The position numbers and the translations under genes are program-made. The notes beneath the pieces were generated by a model. It did no database searches, had not been told where the DNA came from, and worked only from the letters and a program-made list of their open reading frames with translations. Shown here piece by piece: positions 34,774 through 43,500 of a stretch of 64,000 bases of DNA (positions are counted from its first letter, which is position 1; each line of letters opens with the position of its first letter). Source of the DNA: Planctomycetota bacterium (GTDB taxonomy: Bacteria > Planctomycetota > UBA1135 > GCA-002686595); assembly GCA_002686265.1 (NCBI GenBank), contig NZBA01000035.1, positions 266,314 through 330,313 of the forward strand. Reading direction: 5' to 3'.

Positions 34774-35235
34774 ATGAGCGACCACAGGAACGAGTCATTT
34801 TCGGAGTCGGACCTAGATTCCCCGGAGTACCGCGAGCGCTTGATGCGCAAGCTGAACTGCCTGATAGCCCTACTGGAGGTGGCCATGGCGCGCGTGCGGC
34901 GTTCGATGGCCGGCCCGGACCCCGACCTCGAGCGGCTCTCTCGTATCCGCACCAATCTGCAGAGCACCCTCGACGTCTGTACCCGGGCGCGGGTGGCGCT
35001 CGAACGGCGTGAGACCATGCCTTCCGACCTCAGCGAGAGCCTCGAGTGCGTCAATGGCTTCGACCTCCCAGAGGGGGAGCCCTTCGTGTTCCAGGAGCTT
35101 CCCGAGGGCGCGCGGATCGAGATGACCTCCTTGGAGGAGGAGCGCAGGTTCGAGCTGATGGGAGCCATCGACCCCGAGGAGGTCGAGGCGTGCAACATCG
35201 ATGAGCTCGCCCACCGGCTCGGGGAGCTGGACTAG
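34774..35235 (+). CDS. Hypothetical protein, 153 residues
   Basis: Not recognised. Start ATG 34774 (MSDHRNESFSESDLDSPEYR). The first half is helical (LMRKLNCLIALLEVAMARVR, LERLSRIRTNLQSTLDVCTR), the second acidic (EEERRFELMGAIDPEEVEAC). Acidic, soluble, no signal peptide; the helical half could form a two-helix coiled coil. It stands between the fused anti-sigma gene (167-bp gap) and the acetyltransferase. Confidence 0.6.
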   Translation: MSDHRNESFSESDLDSPEYRERLMRKLNCLIALLEVAMARVRRSMAGPDPDLERLSRIRTNLQSTLDVCTRARVALERRETMPSDLSESLECVNGFDLPEGEPFVFQELPEGARIEMTSLEEERRFELMGAIDPEEVEACNIDELAHRLGELD

Positions 35236-35292
35236 AGGATCGCCCATGGCCGCGGGGGTCGCCGTTGACCCGGCGCTCGCTACACTGGCGGG

Positions 35293-35901
35293 GTGAGCGG
35301 GCAGACCGAGCCCCTGGTCCGCGGTGACTCCGTGCTCCTGCGGCGGCCGATTCCTGCCGACCGCGACGAGTTCGTCGCCCTGCGCCGTGCGAGCGCGAAC
35401 TTCCTGCGCCCTTGGGAGCCGCGGCCCGCCCGCGGCGTCGATCCCCTCGGCAGTCCGGCTTTCGCAGCCTACCTCGAGGGTAGCCGGTGCGAGCGCCGCG
35501 AGCGCTTGTTGCTGTGTGAAGCGGCCGGGGGGGCGATCGTGGGCGGGATCAACCTCAACGAGATCGCACGCGGGCCCTTTGAGAGCGCGGCCCTGGGCTA
35601 CTGGATCGGCGCGCCCTTCGCGCGGCGGGGCTACATGAGCGCCGGGCTCGTCCTCGCCCTGCACCACGCCTTCGAGGGCCTCGGCCTGCACCGCGTCGAG
35701 GCCAACATCCGCCCCGAGAACGAGGCTTCGCTCGCCCTCGTGCGGCGCGCGGGCTTCCGGTGCGAAGGGTTCTCGCCGCGCTACCTCGAGATCGACGGCA
35801 CCTGGCGCGACCACGGGCGCTGGGCGCTTCTGGTTGAGGACTGGCGAGCCAAGCGGGCTGCTAGTGCCCCCAGCTGCGGAGGTAGCGGAAGTCCTGGTTG
35901 A
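35293..35901 (+). CDS. GNAT acetyltransferase, RimJ/RimL-like
   Basis: 202 residues from GTG 35293. Seen: LVRGDSVLLRRPIPADRDEF (first GNAT strand), IVGGINLNEIARGPFESAAL, the acetyl-CoA motif A around YWIGAPFARRGYMSAGLVLA, and IRPENEASLALVRRAGFRCE, all as in ribosomal-protein or small-molecule N-acetyltransferases of the RimJ type. The last 13 codons overlap the end of the convergent nadE gene; the core domain ends near WRDHGRWALL, so the tail may be accidental. Confidence 0.88.
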   Translation: MSGQTEPLVRGDSVLLRRPIPADRDEFVALRRASANFLRPWEPRPARGVDPLGSPAFAAYLEGSRCERRERLLLCEAAGGAIVGGINLNEIARGPFESAALGYWIGAPFARRGYMSAGLVLALHHAFEGLGLHRVEANIRPENEASLALVRRAGFRCEGFSPRYLEIDGTWRDHGRWALLVEDWRAKRAASAPSCGGSGSPG

Positions 35902-36688
35902 CCGTGCGGTCGCTGATCTTCGCCACCACCGGCGGGAGGCGCTTGTACTGGCTGCCGATGATCCGGTGCACGACGCCCTCGACGAGCTTGGGGTCGAAGC
36001 CACGCTCTGCGAGCTCCAGGGCGTCGTGACGCTCGTCCACCAACAAGAAGAGGAGACGGTCCGCCTCCTCGTAGGTGAAACCGAGCTCCGCCTCGTCCGT
36101 TTGGCCCTCGAAGAGGTCGGCGGAAGGGGCCTTGTCGATCACCTCGTCCGGCAGCTCGAGGTGGCGCGCGAGCTGGTAGATCTGGTGCTTGTAGAGATCT
36201 CCAAGGGGGTTGAGGGCGCTGGCGCTGTCGCCGAACTGGGTCGAGTAGCCGAGCAGGAGTTCGGTCTTGTTGCTCGTGCCGATCACCAGTCCACCCCACT
36301 CGGCCGAGAGGTCGTAGAGCACGATCATGCGACAGCGAGCCATGACGTTCCCGCGCCGGCCGCGATCTTCGATCTCGTGCTCGGAGAAGTACCCGTCGGC
36401 CATGGCGCTGATGTCCACGGTGCGGGCGTTGACCCCCAGCGCCCCGGCGACAGCCGCCGCATCGACCGCGCTGGAGGGGTCGGAAGTGCGGTAGGGCATG
36501 TTGACCGCCAGCACCTCCCGCGGGCCGAAGGCGCGCGCCGCGAGGGCCGCGGTGACGGCGGAGTCGACCCCGCCCGAGAGGCCGACGATCGCCCGCGAGA
36601 AGCCGAACTTGCCCGCCTCGCGGCGCAGGAAGCGAAGCAGCAAGGCCTCGACCAGCTCGACCTGGATGTCGAGGCCGGCGCCGTTCAC
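35861..36688 (-). CDS. nadE: NAD+ synthetase (synthetase subunit)
   Basis: Makes NAD+ from deamido-NAD+ and ATP. 275 residues. Seen: the ATP pyrophosphatase P-loop SGGVDS at 38-43, GTSNKTELLLGYSTQFGD, and PSADLFEGQTDEAELG. The GTG start overlaps the stop of an upstream nitrilase-type gene as GTGA. In glutamine-dependent enzymes a nitrilase glutaminase domain is fused ahead of this domain; here they are two coupled genes. The stop codon is part of CTAGCAGCCCG, matching the terminal sequence of the 179-bp repeats. Confidence 0.95.
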   Translation of the reverse strand: MNGAGLDIQVELVEALLLRFLRREAGKFGFSRAIVGLSGGVDSAVTAALAARAFGPREVLAVNMPYRTSDPSSAVDAAAVAGALGVNARTVDISAMADGYFSEHEIEDRGRRGNVMARCRMIVLYDLSAEWGGLVIGTSNKTELLLGYSTQFGDSASALNPLGDLYKHQIYQLARHLELPDEVIDKAPSADLFEGQTDEAELGFTYEEADRLLFLLVDERHDALELAERGFDPKLVEGVVHRIIGSQYKRLPPVVAKISDRTVNQDFRYLRSWGH

Positions 36689-37536
36689 CGGTGAGCTTCT
36701 TCCAGGCGCTCCAGCTCGCGGCGCACGATCCAGGCCTTTTCGTCGCGACGCAGGGGAGTCTTCAGCCGCGCCCGCTCGGTGGCGCGCGAGTCGAGGGTCA
36801 CCGACAGGGAGCCGCGGTCGAGTCCCTCGAGGCGCGCGACCTCATCGCCGAACGCGTCGATCACGCGCGACTCGCCGGCGAAGGTGACCCCGTCCTCGCA
36901 GCCAACGCGGTTCACGTAGAGGACCCACGACTGGAACAGGATCGCCTGGGCGCCGAGCAGCGCAGACCACTTGCGCGAGGAGCCGAGCCCCTCGCCGTCG
37001 CTGGATACGCCGCGCGCGGGAGAGCAGCTGGGCACGACGAGTGCGTCCACGCCGTCGAGGAAGTACAGCCAGCCGCCGGTGAGGTGCCAGGCGTCCTCAC
37101 AGATCAAGACGCCCAGGCGGCCGTGGCGGCTCTCGATCACACCAAAGCGCTCCCCGGGGCCGAGATCGCGGCTCTCCTCGAACATCCCGTAGGTGACCAG
37201 ATGCACCTTGCGGTGTACATGGAGCGTCTCGCCGTCCTCTAGGAAGGCATAGGAGTTGAAGCGCCTCCCGTCGCGCTCGCGCTCCACGAAACCCACTCCG
37301 ATCGAGACCTCGCGCGAGCGCTCGCGCAGCCGGGCAAGGGGCGCGGCGTCGAGAGAGAGGGCGACCTCGGCCGTCTGGTCCTTCAGGAAGTAGCCGCTGA
37401 GGGAGAGCTCGGGGAACAGGACAATGTCCGCTCCCTCCCCGCACGCACCGTCCACGGCGTCGAGGTGAAGCTCGAGGTTGGCGTCGAGGTTACCGAGGGT
37501 CGGCTCGAGTTGTGCGAGGTGGATCTTGGCGTCCAT
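36685..37536 (-). CDS. Nitrilase-family amidohydrolase, likely glutaminase partner of NadE
   Basis: 283 residues. Seen: the Glu-Lys-Cys triad as E43 (FPELSLSGYF), K110 (HRKVHLVTYGMF) and C146 (VLICEDAWHLTGG). The sequence around each residue resembles the glutaminase domain of glutamine-dependent NAD+ synthetase (for example EESRDLGPGERF and LVVPSCSPARG). Four-base overlap with nadE supports a complex in which ammonia from glutamine is passed to NadE. Other amidase functions are possible but less likely. Confidence 0.88.
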   Translation of the reverse strand: MDAKIHLAQLEPTLGNLDANLELHLDAVDGACGEGADIVLFPELSLSGYFLKDQTAEVALSLDAAPLARLRERSREVSIGVGFVERERDGRRFNSYAFLEDGETLHVHRKVHLVTYGMFEESRDLGPGERFGVIESRHGRLGVLICEDAWHLTGGWLYFLDGVDALVVPSCSPARGVSSDGEGLGSSRKWSALLGAQAILFQSWVLYVNRVGCEDGVTFAGESRVIDAFGDEVARLEGLDRGSLSVTLDSRATERARLKTPLRRDEKAWIVRRELERLEEAHR

Positions 37537-37634
37537 GAGGCTCCGGAGAGGCGGCGCGTGGGGCGGGGGAGATGATAGCCCCTGGGCGGGGACGCGGGTC
37601 GGGGCGGGTTGCCGGCGAGTCCGCCGAGGGGGGC

Positions 37635-38630
37635 TCAGCCCTTGGAGGCCGCGGCAATCGCCTCGGCCACCAGGGTGTCGGGGTTGACGCCCGAGGCCTC
37701 GCCCTCGTAGCCGAGGATGATGCGATGGCGCAGCGCCGGTGTGGCGAGGGCCTCGATGTCATCAGGCGTCACGTGCAGTCGGCCGGCGACCGCCGCCCGG
37801 GCCTTGCCCGCCATCAAGAGCGCCTGCCCGCCCCGCGGGCTCACTCCGTGTCGGACGAGACGTCGCACGCCTGCGGGCGCCTGCGGGTGAGTGGGGTGGG
37901 TGAGTGCGACCAGGCGCGCGGCGAACTCGACCACCTCGGCGGCGGCGGGGAGCTCACACACCAGGCGTTGCATCTCGAGCAGCTCGCCCGCGGTCAGAAC
38001 CGCCTGCGCCCGTGAGGCCGGCGGCCCGGTGGACGCACCGAGGATCGCGACGAGGCCCTCGAGGTCGGGGTGAGCGATGTCGATCTTGAGCGTGAAGCGG
38101 TCGAGCTGCGCTTCCGGTAGGGGGTAGGTCCCCTCCATCTCGATCGGGTTCTGCGTCGCGATCACGAAGAACGGCTCGTCGAGGGCGATGGTCTCGCCGA
38201 AGACCGTCACCTGCCGTTCCTGCATGGCCTCCAGCAGAGCGGACTGGGTGCGCGGGGTCGCACGATTGATCTCGTCGGCCAGGACGACGTTGGCGAACAC
38301 CGGCCCGCGCTCGAAGCTGAACCGCCGCGTTCCGCCCGGCTCCTCCTCGAGGATGCGCGTCCCGGTGATGTCGGGCGGCATCAAGTCGGGCGTGAACTGG
38401 ATGCGTCGATAGCCCATGCCGAGCGCGAGGGCGAGGGGCTGGACCAGCGTTGTCTTGCCCAGGCCGGGGGCGCCCTCGAGTAGCGCGTGGCCGCCCGCGA
38501 GCACGCAAAACCCGAGCTGTTCCACCACTTCGCGCTGACCGATGAAGCGTTGCTGCACCTCGTCCGTCAGGTCGCGGAAGGAACGCCCGAGCCGCGTAAG
38601 GCGCTCCTCGACACCCTCGACGCCGCTCAT
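37635..38630 (-). CDS. MoxR-family AAA+ ATPase
   Basis: 331 residues. Seen: Walker A EGAPGLGKTTLVQPLA, Walker B NVVLADEINRATPRTQSALL, the MoxR motif MQERQVTVFGE, sensor 1 VIATQNPIEMEGTYPLPEAQ and arginine finger region DRFTLKI. MoxR proteins act as chaperones for assembling membrane or metal-dependent complexes, usually next to DUF58 and VWA genes. None of those is adjacent here; the neighbours are the NadE pair (98 bp downstream) and a divergent TPR lipoprotein (83 bp). Confidence 0.94.
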   Translation of the reverse strand: MSGVEGVEERLTRLGRSFRDLTDEVQQRFIGQREVVEQLGFCVLAGGHALLEGAPGLGKTTLVQPLALALGMGYRRIQFTPDLMPPDITGTRILEEEPGGTRRFSFERGPVFANVVLADEINRATPRTQSALLEAMQERQVTVFGETIALDEPFFVIATQNPIEMEGTYPLPEAQLDRFTLKIDIAHPDLEGLVAILGASTGPPASRAQAVLTAGELLEMQRLVCELPAAAEVVEFAARLVALTHPTHPQAPAGVRRLVRHGVSPRGGQALLMAGKARAAVAGRLHVTPDDIEALATPALRHRIILGYEGEASGVNPDTLVAEAIAAASKG

Positions 38631-38713
38631 CGCGGATTCTCGTGGGCGGCGGCGCGGCGTGCGCGCTCTTTGTCTCGGGAAACGATCTTGAGGGTCATGG
38701 CCAGGAGCCCAGA

Positions 38714-39748
38714 ATGGGAGTGATGGCAGTCTCCCACAAAGCGGGCGCGCACGGCAACGGCCTCGGGGCGATCACCCGCTCGCTGTGTTTGGCCGCCGCC
38801 TTGGCAGCGGGCGGGGGCGTGGGCGCCTGCGCCGCCCCCGACGAGCGCCGGGAGGCGGAGGTCGCCGCGGCCGAGGAGGCCAGCCGGTGCGGCGAGTGGG
38901 TTCGGGCCGCGGCGCTGTGGCACGGGATCTACTTCGACGACGGCGGGCGCAACGAGCTTGCCTGCCGCGAGTGCGCTCGGGCGCTCTTCTTCGCCGGAGA
39001 CGCCGACAGCGCCTGCGCGATGATCGAGCTGGGCTTGGCGGCATCGCCGCGCGACCCCGATCTGCTCGAGCTGCACGGGCGCGTACTGGAAGCCAACGGC
39101 TACCGGCGCGCGGCGGAGCTCAGTCACTCACGGGCAGTTGCTGCCGACCCCGGCCGCATCTACAGCCTCATCGCTCTGGGGCGCTTGCGCCTGCAGTTGG
39201 GCTACGAGGTCGCCGCCCTCGAACCTCTCCAAAGGGCGGTCGATCTCTCGGGAGGTAGCGTCGAGGCTCTTTCCTTGCTCGGCCGCGCGCGGGCGGCGGG
39301 CGGAGAGGACGCCTTGGCCTTCGAGGCCTACGAGGGGGCCGCGGAACTGGCGGAGGAATTCGACGCGGACACACTCCTGGCGGCGGCGACCCTGGGTCTG
39401 AAGGACTCCGTACGTGACGTGCGAGCGGACGCGGCAGAGCTGGCGCACGGATGGGCGGCGGAGGTCGTCACGCGTGAGCCCCAGCGCACTTGGGCGCACA
39501 TCCTGCTCGGCCGGGCGAGCGTGCTCGCGGGGAGCTTCGAGGCCGCGGTGAATCACTACCGGCGCGCGGTGGAGACCGACCCGTCCAACGCCGAGGCCCT
39601 GGCGGACCTGGCCTCCTTGCACGCGCGCATGGGCGACAGCGAGGCGGCCTCGGACATGGTCCGCAGGGCCCTCGAGGTCGAGCTCGACCCCGCCCGGCGC
39701 ACGCACTTGATCGAGCTGCTCGACGCTTCTCCGGCGGGCGGCTCCTGA
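38714..39748 (+). CDS. TPR-repeat lipoprotein
   Basis: 344 residues. Start ATG 38714 has AGGAG six bases upstream. Seen: signal peptide with lipobox-like GVGAC (C39 would be lipidated), then TPR-type helix pairs across the rest (CARALFFAGDADSACAMIEL, HILLGRASVLAGSFEAAVNH, YRRAVETDPSNAEALADLAS). A periplasmic or membrane-attached scaffold. Partner unknown. Divergent from the moxR gene. Confidence 0.78.
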   Translation: MGVMAVSHKAGAHGNGLGAITRSLCLAAALAAGGGVGACAAPDERREAEVAAAEEASRCGEWVRAAALWHGIYFDDGGRNELACRECARALFFAGDADSACAMIELGLAASPRDPDLLELHGRVLEANGYRRAAELSHSRAVAADPGRIYSLIALGRLRLQLGYEVAALEPLQRAVDLSGGSVEALSLLGRARAAGGEDALAFEAYEGAAELAEEFDADTLLAAATLGLKDSVRDVRADAAELAHGWAAEVVTREPQRTWAHILLGRASVLAGSFEAAVNHYRRAVETDPSNAEALADLASLHARMGDSEAASDMVRRALEVELDPARRTHLIELLDASPAGGS

Positions 39749-39767
39749 GCTCTCGGCCGCGATCCGA

Positions 39768-40007
39768 CTACTGCTCGGAGAGGGAGGCGACTAGCGCGTC
39801 GAGCTTGGCGGTGAGCTCCTCGGTGAACTCCTCCCCGAAGTCCATCGCCAACACGTCGATCTCCTCGAAGGTGTAGCGGCCGGTGGTGCGACTGAACGGA
39901 ATGCCGTACTCCCACTTGTTCCCGTCGGAGGCGAGGATCATGACCTCGACCTGGTCGTCTCCCTCGACGGCTTTCACCTCGTAGCGCTCGACTTCATACT
40001 CGCTCAT
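39768..40007 (-). CDS. Small acidic protein, 79 residues, unknown
   Basis: Not recognised. Start ATG at 40007. Sequence begins MSEYEVERYEVKAVEGDDQV and has beta-strand-like character followed by helix FTEELTAKLDALVASLSEQ. Very acidic, no Cys, no signal peptide. Divergent from the homoaconitase-type gene (66-bp gap), so they may share a promoter region. Confidence 0.6.
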   Translation of the reverse strand: MSEYEVERYEVKAVEGDDQVEVMILASDGNKWEYGIPFSRTTGRYTFEEIDVLAMDFGEEFTEELTAKLDALVASLSEQ

Positions 40008-40073
40008 GGGGCGGTAAACTACCCTACCGCCCCCGGACCGGCCAGAAACGCACGCCGCTAGCCGCCATCAACC

Positions 40074-42011
40074 ATGCCTCAGAACCTGATCGAGAAGATC
40101 GCGCAGACCCACGCCCTCGACCTCCCCGCCGGTGCGCCCGTGCACTCCGGCGACTTCTTGAGAGTCCGCCCGGCGCATGTGATGACCCACGACAACACCG
40201 GGGCGGTGATCCCCAAGTTCGAGGGCATCGGCGCCGCGAGGGTGTTCGACGACCGCCAGCCGGTGTTCACTCTCGATCACGACGTCCAGAACCGTTCGCA
40301 AGTGAACCTGGCGAAGTACGAGAGAATCGAGGCCTTCGCCCGCGAGCAGGGAATCGAGTTCTTCGGAGCGGGCCGTGGGATCGGCCACCAGGTGATGTGT
40401 GAAGAGGGTTTCGTGCTGCCGGGGACGATGGTCGTCGCTTCCGACAGCCACTCCAACCTCTACGGAGGGCTCGGTGCTCTGGGGACGCCAGTCGTCCGCA
40501 CCGACGCCGCGGCCCTCTGGGCGGTGGGGGAGACCTGGTACCAAGTCCCGCCGATCACGCGCGTCCTTCTCGAAGGATCGCTGTCGGATGGCGTCAGCGG
40601 GAAGGATGTGATCATCACCCTCTGCGGTCGTTTCAACTCAGACGAGGTCTTGAACCACGGCCTGGAATTCGTGGGCCCAGGCGTCGCAACCCTGGCCGTG
40701 GACGAGCGCCTCGCGATCGCCAACATGACCACGGAGTGGGGCGCCCTCGCAGGCGTGTTCGCCTGCGACGAGACGACCCTCGCGTGGCTTGAGGTGCGCC
40801 TAGAGGCGCTCGAGGGCGAAGGCCGTAACCGCGGGGACTTGACCGCCGAGCGCCTGGCTGCCCTGCGCGCCGCGCCGCCGATCGCCGACGCGGACGCCGG
40901 CTACCGCCAGACCATCACCCTGGACCTCTCGGAGGTCCGCCGGGGAGTCTCGGGGCCGGATCACGTCAAGCGGATGCGGTCCCTCGATCAGGTGGAGCGC
41001 GAGCGGATCGGCGTGCACAAGGCCTACATCCTCTCGTGCGTGAACGGGCGAGCGGACGACCTCTCCGCGGCGGCGCGCATCCTGGATGGCGCGCGCGTGG
41101 CCGAGGGGGTCGAGCTGTACGTGGCCGCCGCCTCCTCGGAGGTAGAGCAGGAGGTTCGTCGCCGAGGGGATTGGGAGATCCTCGAGCGGGCGGGCGCGCG
41201 CTTTCTTCCCCCCGGCTGCGGGCCGTGCATCGGCCTCGGAGAGGGCCTGCTGGGTGAGGACGAGGTGGGCATCAGCGCGACCAACCGCAACTTCACGGGA
41301 CGCATGGGGGCGCGCTCGGCACGCTGCTACCTCGCCAGCCCGGCGGTCGTGGCGCAGAGCGCCGTCGCCGGGTACATCGCCGGCGCGCTCGAAGACAGCA
41401 CGGCCGACCTCCCCGGTGCCCTCACGCTCCACGACAAGGACGGGGCCGAACCCGACCGCGTCGAGTTGCTCGAGGGCTTCGCCGGCTCGCTCGCCGCAGA
41501 GGCGCTCTTCCTCGATGCGGACAACCTCAACACCGACGGCATCTACGGGAAGGACTGGACCTACCAGGACGGGCTCTCGCCGCAGGAGATGGCGTCGCAC
41601 TCGATGGAGAACTACGACCCGCAGTTCCTCTCGATCGCCCGCTCAGGCGATGTGATCGTGGGCGGCTACAACTTCGGGACCGGCTCTTCGCGCGAGCAGG
41701 CGGTCACCTGCCTCGCGTTCTTCGGGATTCAGTGCGTGATCGCCGCGTCCTTCAGCGAGACCTACAAGCGCAACGCCTTCAACAATGGTTTCCTGTGCAT
41801 CGACTGCCCGGAGTTGGTGGAGAAGCTGCGGCGGAGTTTCCCCGACGCCGTGCCGACGCGACGGACCGAGCTCGAGGTGGCGATCGACTTCGCGGGCTCG
41901 ACGATCTCGTTCGACGGCGCGCGCTACCCGATCCAACCTCTCGGCCCGGCTGCCCAGGACCTGATCCTGGCCGGTGGCCTCGAGCCCTTGGTGCGCTCCA
42001 AGATCGCCTGA
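40074..42011 (+). CDS. Homoaconitase/isopropylmalate-isomerase-type hydro-lyase, one chain
   Basis: 645 residues carrying both the aconitase large domains and the swivelling small domain. Seen: [4Fe-4S] ligands C322 (SCVNGRADD), C382 and C385 (PPGCGPCIGL), whose spacing of 60 and 63 matches the LeuC type; SATNRNFTGRMG and YLASPAVVAQSAVAGYI; and the small-domain loop FGTGSSREQAVTCLAFFG. Bacterial LeuC and LeuD are usually separate, whereas fungal Lys4 homoaconitase is fused like this. Reaction inferred as homoaconitate or isopropylmalate hydration. The likely partner is the LeuA-family synthase at 16 kb. Confidence 0.85.
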   Translation: MPQNLIEKIAQTHALDLPAGAPVHSGDFLRVRPAHVMTHDNTGAVIPKFEGIGAARVFDDRQPVFTLDHDVQNRSQVNLAKYERIEAFAREQGIEFFGAGRGIGHQVMCEEGFVLPGTMVVASDSHSNLYGGLGALGTPVVRTDAAALWAVGETWYQVPPITRVLLEGSLSDGVSGKDVIITLCGRFNSDEVLNHGLEFVGPGVATLAVDERLAIANMTTEWGALAGVFACDETTLAWLEVRLEALEGEGRNRGDLTAERLAALRAAPPIADADAGYRQTITLDLSEVRRGVSGPDHVKRMRSLDQVERERIGVHKAYILSCVNGRADDLSAAARILDGARVAEGVELYVAAASSEVEQEVRRRGDWEILERAGARFLPPGCGPCIGLGEGLLGEDEVGISATNRNFTGRMGARSARCYLASPAVVAQSAVAGYIAGALEDSTADLPGALTLHDKDGAEPDRVELLEGFAGSLAAEALFLDADNLNTDGIYGKDWTYQDGLSPQEMASHSMENYDPQFLSIARSGDVIVGGYNFGTGSSREQAVTCLAFFGIQCVIAASFSETYKRNAFNNGFLCIDCPELVEKLRRSFPDAVPTRRTELEVAIDFAGSTISFDGARYPIQPLGPAAQDLILAGGLEPLVRSKIA

Positions 42012-42076
42012 TCAGCCGCCGAGCACCATGGTCCGGGTCGCCTTGCGGCGGCCAGGACCGATCCGCAGGGAGTGCG

Positions 42077-42169
42077 CTAGCAGCCCGTTGGAGAACGCCG
42101 CACTCTGGCCTCGCCCTCCTCGCAGCGACGAAGATGGCTTCCTCTCGCTACGGCCCTTCTCCTGGCTAG
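42077..42169. repeat. CTAG-bounded repeat, copy D (93 bp, internally deleted)
   Basis: Begins CTAGCAGCCCGTTGGAGAACG and ends CTAG at 42166-42169, which supplies the stop codon of the convergent mltA gene. Same orientation as copy B. Relative to B, the 80 bp between the two internal copies of TCGCCCTC are missing, plus six bases near the right end. It is therefore a deletion derivative, explicable by recombination between the internal direct repeats. Confidence 0.8.
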
Positions 42170-43335
42170 GGCTTGAGGAAGAGGTAGTAGAGCTGTCCCT
42201 CGACGCGCGTGGAGCCGGCCAGCTCCTCGGCGGCGCCGCCGACGCCAAGGTAGATGTCCGCTCGCCCGGCCGTGCGGATCGCGCCGCCGGTGTCCTGGTC
42301 GAGCATGAACTGGTGGAACTCCTTGCCGTCGGTGTAGCGGGCTCCGGTGAGGTGGGTCTCGACGAAGACCAGCGAACCGCGCGGGAAGAGGCTCTTGTCC
42401 GTGGCGAGGGTGCGCTCGGGCGTGACAGAGACGTTCAGGCTTCCCCGGGGTGTGCCGTCGATCGGAGCGAAGAAGACGTAGCGATCATTGCGGTGCAGAA
42501 AAGCGAGGAGTTCGGAGGGGAACTCGCGCGCCCAGCGCCGGATAGCGGACAGGTTCGAGTCATCACCCTCGAGCAGGCCGGCATCCACCAGAGAACGCGC
42601 GAGGGACGTGTACTCGCGGCCGTTGTTCCCGGCGTAACCGAAGCGAGCCAACGCCCCGTCTGGAAGGCGCACGAAGGCGGAGCCGTTGACGTGGGCGATG
42701 AAGGCGTCGAGAGGGTCGGCGAGCCAGATGAGCTCGAGGCCTTGGCCCTCCAACAGCGCGCCGGCTTCGATCTGGCGGCGCGTGGGATACGCCGCGAGCT
42801 TCCCATCGGTGCCACGACGGCCGAGGATCGCACCGCCTTCGCCTTTCTCCAAGTCAGGGGGCAGACCGTAGAGTGCGTGGGTAAAGCGCTCGGTGCGCGC
42901 GCGGCTTCCCTCCAGGATCGGCGTGCAGTAGGCGGTGAACAGCACGCCGCCGCCGCTGCCGTTCCAGCCGGCGCTCTTGTACAGGCTGAAGCGTTCGCGC
43001 AAGGCTCGTACGAACCCCTCGGGGCTCGCGCTCGTTTCGAGCAGCTCGCCGAAGACCACCAGGCTGGCGAGGGCGCGCGCGTGTGAGACCCTCTCAATGG
43101 GGAAGAACTGCCGGGCATGGTCCGAGTCCATCCAGGCGAGGGACCTTCCGAGGGCTTGGGCGACTTCGTCGGGACGGAACCAGGCCTCGGAGAGATCGGG
43201 CCATTCTCCGTGGTCTGTGACCTCGATCAGCGCGGCGGAGCCGGGCGGCAAGGGGAGGCTGAAGTCCTTTTCAATCGGGGCGGCGCAGGCGGCGGCGACA
43301 GCGGCGGACAGTAGAACGGCGCTGGAGAGCTTCAT
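42166..43335 (-). CDS. mltA: Membrane-bound lytic murein transglycosylase A, lipoprotein
   Basis: 389 residues. Cleaves the MurNAc-GlcNAc bond of peptidoglycan with 1,6-anhydro product. Seen: a lipoprotein signal (AVAAAC, lipid at C17); MltA domain segments GVLFTAYCTPILEGSR, LAAYPTRRQIEAG and VNGSAFVRLPDG; and the 3D domain with the catalytic-Asp region QFMLDQDTGGAIRTAGRADI. The usual full length of about 365 to 400 residues is kept. The stop lies in repeat D. It is divergent from the oxidoreductase genes (165-bp gap). Its presence shows a peptidoglycan-containing envelope. Confidence 0.93.
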   Translation of the reverse strand: MKLSSAVLLSAAVAAACAAPIEKDFSLPLPPGSAALIEVTDHGEWPDLSEAWFRPDEVAQALGRSLAWMDSDHARQFFPIERVSHARALASLVVFGELLETSASPEGFVRALRERFSLYKSAGWNGSGGGVLFTAYCTPILEGSRARTERFTHALYGLPPDLEKGEGGAILGRRGTDGKLAAYPTRRQIEAGALLEGQGLELIWLADPLDAFIAHVNGSAFVRLPDGALARFGYAGNNGREYTSLARSLVDAGLLEGDDSNLSAIRRWAREFPSELLAFLHRNDRYVFFAPIDGTPRGSLNVSVTPERTLATDKSLFPRGSLVFVETHLTGARYTDGKEFHQFMLDQDTGGAIRTAGRADIYLGVGGAAEELAGSTRVEGQLYYLFLKP

Positions 43336-43500
43336 ACCTCAAAGGGTACCCAGGAGAGCGCTAGAAGTGCCCAGGTCGGTGAGCAGTTGCCGAGGAGCGG
43401 CGGTCGATCGGGCGTTGGATGCGCGATGCGCGCCCTCCCTTACTGATCTCGTGCGCCGATTCGCTGCCGTTGCGGGTACCCTGCTGGCAGTAGGAGGACC

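Noticed and set aside
41974..43086. 370-codon plus-strand frame opposite mltA that runs through repeat D
   Set aside because: Most of it is antisense to mltA; the beginning is just repeat sequence.
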